Below, piece by piece: positions 35,453-48,301 of a stretch of 64,000 nucleotides of DNA (positions are counted from its first letter, which is position 1; each line of letters begins with the position of its first letter). Below the pieces are notes generated by a model, which had not been told where the DNA came from, ran no database searches, and was given only the letters and a program-made list of their open reading frames with translations. Both the position numbers and the translations under genes were made by a program. Source of the stretch: Planctomycetaceae bacterium (GTDB lineage: Bacteria > Planctomycetota > UBA1135 > GCA-002686595). The DNA lies in the NCBI GenBank assembly GCA_011525785.1, contig WYBT01000035.1, positions 1 through 64,000 on the forward strand. Direction: 5' to 3'.

Positions 35453-36580
35453 ATGACTCGTCCGATGGAGGACGTCCCCGCGCCGCAGGACGACGCCGGC
35501 GCGGGCGAGCTGGTCCGCCTGAACAAGTACCTCGCCGACCACGGCGTCGCGTCGCGCCGCAAGTGCGACGAGTTGATCGCCAAGGGCAAGGTCAGCGTCG
35601 ACGACGAGATCGTCACCGAGCTGGGGCTCAAGGTCGATCCAGCCAAGCAGCGCGTCGAGGTCGACGGCGTCGTGCTGCGCCCCGAACGCACGCGGCTGCG
35701 CTACTACCTGTTGCACAAGCCGCGCGGCGTGGTCTGCACCAACGAGCGGCGTGAAGCGCGCGCGCGCGCCATCGATCTGATCACCGATCCCGACAAGGGC
35801 CGCATCTACACGGTCGGTCGGCTCGACGAGGACAGTCAGGGCCTGATCCTGCTCACCAACGACGGCGAGTTCGCCAATCGCGTGGCGCACCCGCGCTACG
35901 GCGTGAACAAGACCTACTCGGTCAAGCTCCGCGGGCGCGTCGATCCCGAGTCGGTCGACAAGGTGCGCAAGGGCGTGTGGCTGGCCGAGGGACGCACCGC
36001 GCCGGCCTTCGTCAAGGTGCTCAAGCGCACCAACGAGTGGTCGCTGCTGACGGTCACGCTCAACGAGGGCAAGAACCGCGAAGTGCGGCGCGTGTTCGCC
36101 GCAGTGGGCTTCAACGTGCTCCAACTGCGCCGCACGCACATCGGCGCGCTGAGTGATCGCTCTCTCAAAGAGGGCAAGTGGCGTCCGCTGCTGCGCGAGG
36201 AAGTGCGCGAGCTCCTGGCGCAGTCGCAGGAGAGCGCCGCCGCCGCGCCGGCCGACCGCCGCGAGGACCCGCGCGTGCGCCACTTCAAGGAGGGCGCTCC
36301 GCGCGAGGCGCGTGGAACGCCGCCGGCGGCGCGCCCGATCCCGCCCGGGCGCGAGCGGCGCAGCCCCAAGGACCGCGCGAAATGGCTGCGCGACCGTCGT
36401 CGCCAGCTCGATCGCACGCAGCCTTCGGCGCCCGCCGGCCGTCACCAGCGCGGCGAGAAGCGCCAGCGCTTGCGCGACGAACAGCGTCAGCGCGAGCAGG
36501 GCGCCGTGGCCTCCAGCCGCGATCGCCGCGTGCAGCGCGCGCCGCGTCCCGCGCCGCGCAAGCAGGACCGCAGGCCTTGA
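35453..36580 (+). CDS. RsuA/RluB-family rRNA pseudouridine synthase
   Basis: 375 residues. S4 RNA-binding domain at about 20-65 (VRLNKYLADHGVASRRKCDELI), then the catalytic domain with YLLHKPRGVVCT and GRLDEDSQGLILLTNDG, where the Asp in GRLD is catalytic. NEGKNREVRRVFAAVGFNVLQLRR is the family C-terminal motif. A 110-residue Arg/Pro/Gln-rich tail extends past the domain and probably adds non-specific RNA binding. RluB (23S U2605) is the nearest match; RluE/F or RsuA cannot be excluded. Confidence 0.92.
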   Translation: MTRPMEDVPAPQDDAGAGELVRLNKYLADHGVASRRKCDELIAKGKVSVDDEIVTELGLKVDPAKQRVEVDGVVLRPERTRLRYYLLHKPRGVVCTNERREARARAIDLITDPDKGRIYTVGRLDEDSQGLILLTNDGEFANRVAHPRYGVNKTYSVKLRGRVDPESVDKVRKGVWLAEGRTAPAFVKVLKRTNEWSLLTVTLNEGKNREVRRVFAAVGFNVLQLRRTHIGALSDRSLKEGKWRPLLREEVRELLAQSQESAAAAPADRREDPRVRHFKEGAPREARGTPPAARPIPPGRERRSPKDRAKWLRDRRRQLDRTQPSAPAGRHQRGEKRQRLRDEQRQREQGAVASSRDRRVQRAPRPAPRKQDRRP

Positions 36581-36621
36581 ACAGCAGCACCCCGCGCTCG
36601 ACGACGCCGGACCCCACCGCC

Positions 36622-37983
36622 ATGAGCTTCGACGCCTTCAAGACCGTGCGGCTTGCACGGGGACGCGCCGCCCCGACGCGCGGCGCGCAGGTCCACGAGC
36701 ATCGCCTCGCCAACGGCATGCGCATCCTGATCGCCGAGCGGCATACCGATCCCGTCGTGGCGGTGATGCTGTGGTACCGCGTCGGGTCGCGCAACGAACG
36801 CGAGCACGAGGCCGGCGTGTCGCACTTCCTCGAGCACATGATGTTCAAGGGGGCCGAGCGCTTCGGCAAAGGCGAGATCGACCGCCTCACGACCATGCTC
36901 GGCGGCTCCAACAACGCCTTCACGAGCTGCGACCACACGGCGTACTGGTTCGAGCTCGCCTCGGACCGCTGGGAGACGGCGCTGGAGATCGAGGCCGACC
37001 GCATGCGCGCGTTGGCGCTGGACGCCAAGGAGTTCGACGCGGAGCGCGCGGTGGTGCTCGAGGAGCTCTCGATGGGCCTCGACGATCCGTGGCGGCGGCT
37101 GACCGAACTCGTGCAGAGCACGCTGTTCCTGCGCCATCCCTACCGCCGTCCGGTGATCGGGCACGCCGACGCGCTCGCGCGCTTGAACGTGCGCGACATG
37201 CGCGAGTACTGGCGGCGCTTCTACCACCCGGGCAACGCCACGCTGGTCCTGTGCGGCGACCTCGACCCCAAGGACGCCCTGGCGCGCGCGCGGCGGCACT
37301 TCGAAGCGCTGCCCGCGGGCGAGAGCTTCGAGAGCGTCGACATCTTCCGGCCTGGCGAGACGCCGGTGACGGGCGAGCGTCGCGTGCAGATGCGCTGGGA
37401 CGACTCCGCCAAGCGCCTGTGCATGGCCTGGCCCACCGCGGTGGTGGGCAGCGCCGACGACTACGCGCTCGACGTCCTCTCGACGTTGCTCAGCGCCGGC
37501 CGGCTCTCGCGCCTGCACCGCCGCCTGGTGGTCGACGACGAACTGGTGACGAGCATCTCGACGCAGAGCGACACGCGCGTCGAGGGCGGCGTGTTCTGGC
37601 TGTTCGCCGAGTGCGCGCCGACGGTCGACTGCGCGGCCGTGGAGGCCGCGATCGACGACGAGATCGCCCGCATGGCGAGCGAGCGCGTCGGCTCGCGCGA
37701 ACTGGCCCGCGCGCGCGCGATGATCCGCGCTTCGGAGGCCTTCGATCTGGAGACGGCCAGCGACTTCGCCGAGCGTCTGGGCGAGTTCGCGGTCGACGCC
37801 GACTGGCGCCTGGCGCTCGACGGGCTCGAGCGCACGCTGGCGGTCGACGCCACCGCGGTGCGCGAGGTCGCGCGCCGGCTGCTCGCGCGCGAGCGGCGGG
37901 TGGTCGGCTGGTGCACTCCGAAGTCCGAGACCGCGCGTGGCCGCTCGGGCGAGCGCCGCCGTCGACGCGGAGCTGCGCGGTGA
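36622..37983 (+). CDS. M16 family zinc peptidase, catalytic subunit
   Basis: 453 residues. Inverted zinc motif HFLEHM (H68-x2-E71-H72) followed by the distal Glu in ERAVVLEELSM. The N-terminal VHEHRLANGMRILIAERHTDPVVAVMLWYRVGSRNE and the HPYRRPVIGHADALARL segment are typical of processing-peptidase-like M16B proteins. No signal peptide is obvious. Overlaps the next gene by GTGA. The two probably form an alpha/beta heterodimer like mitochondrial processing peptidase. Confidence 0.93.
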   Translation: MSFDAFKTVRLARGRAAPTRGAQVHEHRLANGMRILIAERHTDPVVAVMLWYRVGSRNEREHEAGVSHFLEHMMFKGAERFGKGEIDRLTTMLGGSNNAFTSCDHTAYWFELASDRWETALEIEADRMRALALDAKEFDAERAVVLEELSMGLDDPWRRLTELVQSTLFLRHPYRRPVIGHADALARLNVRDMREYWRRFYHPGNATLVLCGDLDPKDALARARRHFEALPAGESFESVDIFRPGETPVTGERRVQMRWDDSAKRLCMAWPTAVVGSADDYALDVLSTLLSAGRLSRLHRRLVVDDELVTSISTQSDTRVEGGVFWLFAECAPTVDCAAVEAAIDDEIARMASERVGSRELARARAMIRASEAFDLETASDFAERLGEFAVDADWRLALDGLERTLAVDATAVREVARRLLARERRVVGWCTPKSETARGRSGERRRRRGAAR

Positions 37984-39293
37984 GCTCGCTCAAGTCCTCG
38001 CCGGCGCGCGGCGCCCTGGCAGTGCGGCTTCCGGTCGAACGCTTCGTGCTCGGCTGCGGCGTGAAGCTGCTGGTCTCGCACCGACCGCAGTCGCCGGTCA
38101 TCGCGCTGCAAATGCACTTGCGCGGCGGCCATTCGCTCGACGAGCGCGGCCTCGAAGGGCAGGCGTTCCTGACCGGCGCGCTGCTCGACCAGGGCACGCG
38201 GCGGCGCAGCGAAGAAGAGATCGCCGACATCCTCGAAACGGCTGGCGCGACCATCTCGGGCGAGTCCAACGGACTGTCGGCCGCGGCCGCGGCGGAGCAT
38301 TGGGAGACCCTGCTCGAGCTCACGGCCGAGCTCCTGACCCAACCGATGTTCCCCACGACGCAGGTGCGTCGCCAGCGCCAACGCCTGCTCGACCGTCTCC
38401 AGATCGAGCGCGACGAGCCGCGCGTGCAATGCGATCGGCTGTTCAAGCGCCTGATCTACGGCGAGCACTGGCTCGGTCGCTCGGCGACGGGCGAGATCGA
38501 GAGCGTCGCGCGGCTCGAGCGCCGGCACCTGACCGCCTTCCACCGCCGCAACTGGGTCGCGCGCCGAGCGGTGATCGCCGTGTGCGGCCCGACGCCGCCG
38601 GCGCAAGTCGCGGCGCTGCTCGACCGCGCGCTCGCGCGCTGGACGCCGGGCGAAGACCTTCCGATCACGATTCCCGAGCTGCCGCCGCGCGCGCCGCGCT
38701 GCGCTGCGTTCCACGCCAAGCGCGAGCAGGTTCACGTGCAGCTCGGCCACCTGGGCGTGCGGCGCACCGACCCCGACTATCCCGCGCTGGTGGTGATGGA
38801 CCACGTGCTCGGCGCGGGCCCGGGCTTCACCAATCGCGTCGCGATGCGCCTGCGCGATGAGCTCGGGCTCGCCTACAGCGTGCACGCCTCGATCCACTCG
38901 AGCGCCGGGCTGCACCCCGGCACGTTCACGGCCTACATCGGCACTTCGCCCGACAAGGTGCCGGTCGCGATCGACGGCTTCTTGCGCGAAATGCGCCGGC
39001 TCCAGGACGAGCCGGTGGGCGAGGCGGAACTGGCGACGGCCAAGGACTACGTCGTCGGCTCGTTCGCGCTCTCGTTCCAGCGGGCCGCGCGGCGCGCGAG
39101 CTACATGGTCACCGCCGAGCGCTTCGGCCTGGGCGACGACTACCTCGAGCAGGCGCCGAAGATCTACGCCGCCATCACGCCCGACGACGTGCAGCGCGTG
39201 GCGCGCACGCACCTGTTCCCCGACGCCTGCGCGGCGGCTGCGGCGGGTCCGATCTCGGTCGGGGTGCTGCGTCGCGCGTTCGTGCGCAAGTGA
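37980..39293 (+). CDS. M16 family peptidase-like protein, non-catalytic subunit
   Basis: 437 residues from GTG 37980. Same fold as the preceding protein, but the HxxEH motif is replaced (GLEGQAFLTGALLDQGT), so it lacks zinc ligands and likely completes the peptide-holding chamber. DELGLAYSVHASIHSSAGLHPGTFTAYIGTSPD in the C-terminal half is the R/Y substrate-binding region that partner subunits retain. Coupled by a GTGA overlap with the catalytic partner. Confidence 0.92.
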   Translation: MSSLKSSPARGALAVRLPVERFVLGCGVKLLVSHRPQSPVIALQMHLRGGHSLDERGLEGQAFLTGALLDQGTRRRSEEEIADILETAGATISGESNGLSAAAAAEHWETLLELTAELLTQPMFPTTQVRRQRQRLLDRLQIERDEPRVQCDRLFKRLIYGEHWLGRSATGEIESVARLERRHLTAFHRRNWVARRAVIAVCGPTPPAQVAALLDRALARWTPGEDLPITIPELPPRAPRCAAFHAKREQVHVQLGHLGVRRTDPDYPALVVMDHVLGAGPGFTNRVAMRLRDELGLAYSVHASIHSSAGLHPGTFTAYIGTSPDKVPVAIDGFLREMRRLQDEPVGEAELATAKDYVVGSFALSFQRAARRASYMVTAERFGLGDDYLEQAPKIYAAITPDDVQRVARTHLFPDACAAAAAGPISVGVLRRAFVRK

Positions 39294-39315
39294 CCGTCGC
39301 GCGTTCGTGCGCAAG
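39271..39315 (+). repeat. 20-bp direct repeat across a stop codon
   Basis: GTCGCGCGTTCGTGCGCAAG occurs at 39271-39290 and again at 39296-39315, perfectly identical, separated by TGACC. The first copy encodes the last residues (RRAFVRK) of the M16 protein and the second lies just after its TGA. Looks like a recent 25-bp tandem duplication. Confidence 0.85.
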
Positions 39316-39377
39316 CAACTGTCTCACTTCGGCGCGCGAACGAACGCCTCGCACTGGCGCGCCGGCGCCTCAACCCG

Positions 39378-39773
39378 TCACGGGCGCGGCGCGAGCGCGT
39401 GGGTGAGGTTCCACTCGACCGTGAACGGTCCCTCGCTCGCCACGCGGTAGTCGAATCGCGCGGGCTGGTCGCTGGCGCGGACCTTGAACGTCACGAAGGA
39501 CTCGAGCGGACGCCAGGTGAAGCTGCGGCGCACGCGCGCGATCTCACCGCTCTCGATCGTGCGGCCGCGGTCGTCGCTCACCACGAACTCGAGCGCGCCC
39601 GGGCCGCGGTTCTCGACGACGACGTGGACGCGCTGCGTGCCCTGGGCCGAGAACTTGGCCAGCGCTTCGCCGCGCGCCGCGAGGTCGACGGCGCCGCGCG
39701 TGGTGTTGTTCTTGGGGAAGCTCTCGCAGGAGGCGAGGGTCAGGCCGGCGACGATCAACGCGAGGGTGCGCAT
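39378..39773 (-). CDS. Small lipoprotein
   Basis: 131 residues with lipobox LTLASC (Cys16). The body is a beta-sandwich-like sequence (RVHVVVENRGPGALEFVVSDDRG, SFTWRPLESFVTFKVRA), resembling an all-beta Ig-like domain. Convergent with the M16 pair. No family recognised. Confidence 0.75.
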   Translation of the reverse strand: MRTLALIVAGLTLASCESFPKNNTTRGAVDLAARGEALAKFSAQGTQRVHVVVENRGPGALEFVVSDDRGRTIESGEIARVRRSFTWRPLESFVTFKVRASDQPARFDYRVASEGPFTVEWNLTHALAPRP

Positions 39774-40031
39774 GGGTGGTTGAGACTTGGGCGAGCGAGT
39801 CGCCCGCCGCGTAGTGATACCAGCCGCGCACGCGCGAACAAGCGGCGTGTTGCGCGCTCGCCTCGACGTGCGCTCGGGTTCGGCGCGAATCGGAGCGAGT
39901 TGGCGCGCAACGCACCTCGCGGAGCTTCGATCACCGACGCGCGCAGCCAGCTTGCGTGGGCCGCGCGCCCCGCCTCCCCTGGATGCGGCGAATCGATCCC
40001 AAGTCCACCTCAGATTCCCGAGCTCCTCGTC

Positions 40032-40307
40032 ATGCAGATCCGCTCCGCCCGCCCGATCGCCAACTCCGCTCGTCAACTCCAGGCGCTGTCCGACTCCACG
40101 GCGCCCGCCGCGCTGCGCGACTCGACGCCCCCGGCCGCCGCGACAGCCGCTTCACCGCGCGCGGCTCGCGCGGCCTACTCTCGCGCCACGCGCCGCCTCG
40201 CGAATCGACTCCAGGGTCCTCTGCCCGAGGACGTCGCCGCGCAGCCGCGGAGCGTGTTCCGCCGGGTGCTCGAGCGCATCCGCAACACGCTGCTCGGCGC
40301 GAGCTGA
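40032..40307 (+). CDS. Small Ala/Ser/Arg-rich hypothetical protein
   Basis: 91 residues, low complexity in the first half, with an Arg-rich amphipathic C-terminus (RSVFRRVLERIRNTLL). No ribosome site and no family. Kept because the frame is clean and occupies an otherwise empty stretch, but it may not be expressed. Confidence 0.35.
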   Translation: MQIRSARPIANSARQLQALSDSTAPAALRDSTPPAAATAASPRAARAAYSRATRRLANRLQGPLPEDVAAQPRSVFRRVLERIRNTLLGAS

Positions 40308-41082
40308 AGCGCCACAGCGGCGGTGGGGGCTCGCGCCGCTCGCCGCCGCTGCTCGTTTCGATCGAGCTGAACGACAGTCCGTCAGCTCGCGTGAGTTCGC
40401 ATCCCCGGCAGAGCGTCGCCGCCCGAGCGGGCCGGGTACATCGCGGGGTTGAGCTTGCCGTCGTCGAGGTCGATCACCGGCGTCGAGGCGGAGTGGAGCC
40501 CGAACCCGTGCAGGGCGAGCAGGACTCGCGGAAGTAGAGCGCCACCTGCGCGCCGCGGCTGCGGCGGGTCTCGGCGAACGCATGCGCCGTCGCCGATCAC
40601 GAACTGCGGGACACGCTCCTTGTTGAACGCGCCCGTATTGGGGGCCGCTGGGGTCGTGCTCGGCCGGCGCGCGGACGCGCAATCGGCAGCGCCGCTGCGC
40701 CCGTGACGTGGAGTTCGGCGCGCGGCCGTCAGTGGCGTCGATCGCGCCGCTCACGACATGGAACGCTCCTGCGTCCTCGATCTCGCGGGAGGGCTGGAGG
40801 TCGAGGCATCGTCGCGCCTGGGCGCCGGCCCGGCGAGGACTGCGAGCTCGAGAAGACGCTGTGGAGTGTTGTCCTCGGCGAGGCTCGGGACCGTCAGGAG
40901 CTCCATCGCTACAGCCGCTCCGGATTCGCGAGTTGCGGCGCCGTCGGCCGCGCGCGAAGTGCGCAGGCCATTTGCGACGAGCTTGGTCTCCGCCGTCGAA
41001 AGCACCGGCGGCGAACTCCTGGCTGCGCCCGCGGGGGGAGCAGGGTTTACAGCGCCGCCAGCGGACGGGATGTTGAGCGCCC
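40308..41082. other. 775-bp stretch without an intact gene; possible decayed minus-strand gene
   Basis: On the minus strand, pieces of plausible protein appear in different frames: one reads VPQFVIGDGA and another continues RGAQVALYFRESC, with VIDLDDGKLNPAMYPARSGG in a third piece ending at 40382. This switching is what a frameshifted, decaying gene would show. I cannot identify the ancestor. Nothing else is recognisable here. Confidence 0.35.
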
Positions 41083-42951
41083 ATGAACCTCGCCAGAATC
41101 GCCCTGACAGCCCTGTTGCCCTTGGTCTGCGCGCTCGCGGCCTGCCAGGGTGCTCCGCCCCTGTTCACTCCCGAGCGCCCCCTGCCCATGGACGAGCACT
41201 CCCACGCCCAGCCCAACCGCGTCCGGGTTCGCCACGTCAGCCTGAATCTGGCGCTCGACTTCGAAGCGCGCCGCGCCGAGGGCGCCGTGCGGCTCGAGTT
41301 GGTGCGCAAGGATCCCAGCGCGCCGCTCGCGCTCGACGCGCGCGGGCTCGAGATCCTCAGCATCACCGGCAGCTCGGGCGGAGTGCGCAACTACAACCTT
41401 GGCGCGGAGGACGCGGTCAAGGGCAGCGCGTTGCTGGTCGAGCTCGCGCCGCAGGACACCGCGGTCACGATCCGCTATCGCACCAGCCCCGGCGCGGAGG
41501 CGATGCAGTGGCTCGAGCCCGCGCAGACGGCCGGCGGCGGCAAGCCGTTCCTGTTCACGCAGGGTCAGTCGATCCTCACGCGCAGTTGGATCCCGCTGCA
41601 GGACTCGCCCGGCGTGCGCATCACCTACGACGCCGCGATCCGCGCGCCCGCGGGCTTGACCGCCGTGATGAGCGCGGAGCAGCTCGGACGCGACGCGGAC
41701 GGCGCGTGGCGCTTCCGCATGGAGCAGCCCATTCCGCCGTACTTGATCGCGCTCGCCTGCGGTGAGCTCGCCTTCCGCGAAATCTCCAACCGCAGCGGAG
41801 TGTGGGCCGAGCCCAGCGTGGTGCAGGCCGCGCGCGACGAGCTGGTCGACACCGAGATGATGATCCAGTGCGCCGAGGCGCTCTTCGGTCCGTACCGCTG
41901 GGGCCGCTACGACCTGATCATCCTCCCGCCGTCCTTCCCCTTCGGCGGCATGGAGAACCCGCGCCTGACCTTCGCGACTCCGACCATCCTGGCCGGCGAC
42001 AAGTCGCTGGTGGGCCTGGTTGCGCACGAGCTGGCGCACTCCTGGTCGGGCAACCTCGTCACCAACGCCACCTGGCGCGACTTCTGGCTCAACGAGGGTT
42101 TCACGGTCTATTTCGAGCAGCGCATCATGGAAGAGGTCTACGGCGCCGCGCGCTCCGACATGGAGAAGCAGCTCGGCCGCGCCGACCTCGAGCACGAACT
42201 CGCCGCGCTCGAACCCTGGCAGCAGGTGCTGCACGTCGAACTGGGCGCGCGCCACCCCGACGAAGCCTTCAGTCAGGTGCCCTACGAGAAGGGCGCGCTG
42301 CTCCTGCGGCGCATCGAGCAGCTGGTCGGCCGCAAGGACTTCGACCGCTTCCTGCGCGGCTGGTTCGACGGACACGCCTTCGAGAGCGTGACCACCGCGG
42401 ACTTCCTCGAACACCTCGAGCGCGAACTGCTGGCCGATCGACCCGAGGCCGCGCAGAAGCTCGACCTCGCGCGCTGGCTGCGCGAGCCGGGTCTGCCCGA
42501 CGACGCGCCGCGAGCGAGTTCCGCGCTGCTGGCCGCGGTCGACGCACAGATCGAGCGCTGGAAGGCCGGCGCGGCGCCGCAGGAACTCGACACGCAAGGC
42601 TGGGTCACGCAGCAGTGGCTGCGGCTGCTCGACGCGCTGCCCGAGCAACTCACCGCGGAGCAGATGGGCGCGCTCGACCGCGCGTTCAACTTCACGAGCA
42701 GCGGCAACAGCGAGATCGTGTGCGCGTGGCTCGTGCGCGCCGTGCGCGCCGACTATCGCCCGGCGGACGCCAAGCTGCACGCCTTCCTGATGAACGTCGG
42801 CCGCCGCAAGTTCCTGAAGCCGATTTATACCGAGCTCGCCAAGACGCCCGAGGGTCTGCGGCGCGCGCAAGAGCTCTACGCCAAGGCGCGCCCGCGCTAC
42901 CACTCGGTCTCGACGGGCACGCTCGACAAGCTGCTCGCCTGGCGCGGCTGA
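41083..42951 (+). CDS. M1 family zinc aminopeptidase, lipoprotein
   Basis: 622 residues with a lipoprotein signal (ALLPLVCALAAC, Cys21), so membrane-anchored outside the cytoplasm. The M1 exopeptidase motif FGGMENPRLTF is followed by HELAHSWSGN (zinc HExxH, near 316) and NEGFTVYFE, whose Glu is 18 residues downstream as third ligand. The C-terminal armadillo-like helical domain resembles leukotriene-A4 hydrolase and Aminopeptidase B. It likely trims imported or periplasmic peptides. Confidence 0.94.
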   Translation: MNLARIALTALLPLVCALAACQGAPPLFTPERPLPMDEHSHAQPNRVRVRHVSLNLALDFEARRAEGAVRLELVRKDPSAPLALDARGLEILSITGSSGGVRNYNLGAEDAVKGSALLVELAPQDTAVTIRYRTSPGAEAMQWLEPAQTAGGGKPFLFTQGQSILTRSWIPLQDSPGVRITYDAAIRAPAGLTAVMSAEQLGRDADGAWRFRMEQPIPPYLIALACGELAFREISNRSGVWAEPSVVQAARDELVDTEMMIQCAEALFGPYRWGRYDLIILPPSFPFGGMENPRLTFATPTILAGDKSLVGLVAHELAHSWSGNLVTNATWRDFWLNEGFTVYFEQRIMEEVYGAARSDMEKQLGRADLEHELAALEPWQQVLHVELGARHPDEAFSQVPYEKGALLLRRIEQLVGRKDFDRFLRGWFDGHAFESVTTADFLEHLERELLADRPEAAQKLDLARWLREPGLPDDAPRASSALLAAVDAQIERWKAGAAPQELDTQGWVTQQWLRLLDALPEQLTAEQMGALDRAFNFTSSGNSEIVCAWLVRAVRADYRPADAKLHAFLMNVGRRKFLKPIYTELAKTPEGLRRAQELYAKARPRYHSVSTGTLDKLLAWRG

Positions 42952-42960
42952 GCTGCTGCC

Positions 42961-43045
42961 CCCTCGAGCTTTCGCGCTTCGCGAAGGCTCCAGGTGGTCG
43001 TAGCGACGGAACCAACATCTCAGCGCGGTCGAAGGCCGCGCTGAG
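42961..43045 (+). repeat. Dispersed intergenic hairpin repeat, copy 2
   Basis: Bases 42969-43040 align to 8557-8628 at about 80% by eye. First hairpin at 42969-42987 (8 bp with one G-U, loop CTT); second is TCAGCGCGG paired perfectly with CCGCGCTGA at 43020-43043. Between the M1 peptidase stop and the TPR kinase start, where it may also act as a terminator. Confidence 0.65.
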
Positions 43046-43124
43046 AGCGGCGCGCGCCGGCGCGCTTCGATCTTCGACAGTCCCCTGATCCCGTCCGCGT
43101 GCGCCTTGCCGCGCCGCGCTCTCC

Positions 43125-46306
<3,182 letters not shown>

Positions 46307-46316
<10 letters not shown>

Positions 46317-47707
46317 AACGACGCGCCCACGTAGGCGAAGTCCTGGTCCTCGTCGGTCGCGCCCTCTTCGATGGCCTGGCCGGCGAAGAGGTGGCTGTAG
46401 CCGCCGTACACGCTGAAGAACTTGGTCACGGTGTGATTCACGAGCAGGTCGAGCTCTTGCCCGACATCGGCCGAGTCGAAGCCGCCGGGGCGGAACTGCG
46501 CGCCGTTCACGCCGTAAATCGCGTCGTCCTTGTCCATCAGTTGGAACACGTGGCCGGTGAGCGTCGCGGTCGTGCTCGCGTCGAGCTTGACGCTGCAGCC
46601 CAGATTCGCGGCTGCGACGTTCTGCCTTCCGAGCGCGTCTGCGAAGCCGAAGTAGGCGTGGCCCAGCGGGTAGAGCTGATTGAAGGTCTGCACCGAGCCG
46701 CCGGGTGAGCGGTCGCCGCTCGCGGCGTCGAGCCCCAGGAACACGCGCGGCGCGAGCGACGAGTCGCCCGGCTTGTAGCCGACCACCAGGCTCGCGAACC
46801 AGGCGGACACGTCCTCGTCGCCGAGCTCTCCGAACTGCCAGGCGCCTTCGAACTCGAAGTCGCCCTTCTCTGCCCACGGCCCCCAGGTGCGCAGACCGGC
46901 CGTGTGGCGGCGCTCGTCGCCGCTCGTGCCGTTGATGGTCACGTCGGGGCGCGTGTTGCCGAGCAGGTACAGGTCCAGACCCACGCCGCCCTTCTCGGGC
47001 GTGCGCGTGGCGTACAGGCCGTAGAGCTGCTTCTCGTCGTCGCGCTCGTTGGGATCGAAGCGCTCGATCACCACCAGCGAAGTGAGGAACGCGTCGACGT
47101 TCCAGCGGCCCGTCGACCAACGCGCGCAGAAACCCTCGAAGGCGCGCAGGGCGTTGACCCACGGCAGAGGGCTGACGAGGCGCTGGCTGCCGTAGGACAG
47201 CGACTGTCGGCCGGTGCGCAGCCGCACGTTGCCATCGCCCAGGCGCGAGCCGACATCGAGGAACGCGTTGTAGAGGTCGAGCGTGTCGAGGTCGACGTCG
47301 CGCTCGCCGCCGGGCAGGCCGCGCTCGGTGGTCTGCGCCGTGCGCGCTTCGACGAAGGCGCGCAGGTGCTCTCCGAAGTGGAAGTCGCCGTGCAGGTGCA
47401 AGCGCGAGATCGTGAACTCGTCGCGATTGCCCGGCGTCTGCGCGCCGAAGCCGAAGCCGTCCCAGAACTCGGTGCGCATCTCGGTACGCCCGCCGAACGA
47501 GGCCCACCACTGGCCTTGGTCGTCGAGCGCCATGTGCTTGAACGGATCGAAGAGCCACTGCGCTTCGCCGAACTGCGCGCGGAACGCGGACCAGTCCTCG
47601 TCCTGGCGCTGGAACTTGAACGCCGGACGCGGGTCGGACTGGGCGACAGCGAAAGCGGGGAGCGCCGAGGCGGCGATGAGCACGCGAAACGCGGAGCGGG
47701 GGAGCAC
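46307..47707 (-). CDS. Outer-membrane porin, alginate_exp-like
   Basis: 466 residues from GTG 47707 with a signal peptide (MLPRSAFRVLIAASALPAFAVAQ). The rest has alternating aromatic/hydrophobic strands of a beta barrel (WWASFGGRTEMRTEFWDGF, NVRLRTGRQSLSYGSQRLV, FFSVYGGYSHLFAG) and ends in an aromatic residue (GASFYF), as outer-membrane barrels do. GRQSLSYGSQRLVSPLPWVN matches the alginate-export/AlgE domain family. Last gene of the nap/HAO cluster, 33 nt after the duplicated NapB; may admit nitrate or nitrite. Confidence 0.85.
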
Positions 47708-47740
47708 GATGTGGATTACGGCGTGAGCCGCCGGGGGACT

Positions 47741-48301
47741 TCAGGGGCGCGTGAACAAGCTGTCGTCCACGCTGGGGACATGGCATTGATCGCAGCGTGT
47801 GCGTTCGGGGTGCGTGCAACGTACCTCTTCGCGAGCGGCGGGTCCGTCGTGACAAGCCGCGCAGTTCTCGCGCATCGAGCGGGAGTGGGGCATCACGGGC
47901 GGCGCGCCATCGTAGAGACGCTCGCCCTTGCGCAGGTCCTGGCGCACGCCGGCGAAGCCGTTGGCGACGAACTCCGCCGTGTCGAGCACGTGCACGTGGC
48001 ACTGATTGCAACGCGAGAGCGCGCTCATGCCCGGCGTGTCTTCGTGCGGCGATGGCGGAGCGAAGCCCAGGCCGGGGACGTCCATGCCGCGCGCGTTGTG
48101 GCACTGCGTGCACGAGCCGCCCAGCGGCGGGTGCGGGACGGTCGGCGGCGCGCCGTCGAACAGTCGCCGCTGGGCGCGCACGGTCGCACTCGACTTCGTT
48201 GCGCCCGGCCGGCCGGGCACGTCGACGCCCGCAGGCGAACTCGACTCGCCGGAACACGCGCACATGGCGCCGAGAGCGAGCGCTGCGAGCGCGCGTCTCA
48301 T
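47741..48301 (-). CDS. napB: Tetraheme NapB-like cytochrome, tandem duplication of the diheme module
   Basis: 186 residues with a lipobox-like signal (ALGAMCAC). Four CxxCH heme sites: CTQCH, CNQCH, CAACH and CDQCH. They form two repeated modules, each 'GAPP-x-x-PH...C-x2-CH...RC-x-QCHV', with the second module starting at GAPPVMPH. Ordinary NapB has one module and two hemes. Probable electron carrier to NapA in the periplasm. ATG overlaps the napA stop by 4 nt. The start at 48301 is fixed by this overlap and the signal. Confidence 0.88.
   Translation of the reverse strand: MRRALAALALGAMCACSGESSSPAGVDVPGRPGATKSSATVRAQRRLFDGAPPTVPHPPLGGSCTQCHNARGMDVPGLGFAPPSPHEDTPGMSALSRCNQCHVHVLDTAEFVANGFAGVRQDLRKGERLYDGAPPVMPHSRSMRENCAACHDGPAAREEVRCTHPERTRCDQCHVPSVDDSLFTRP

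Noticed and set aside
34289..36445. 718-codon minus-strand open frame opposite the pseudouridine synthase
   Set aside because: Antisense shadow without any recognisable domain; the plus-strand gene is clear.
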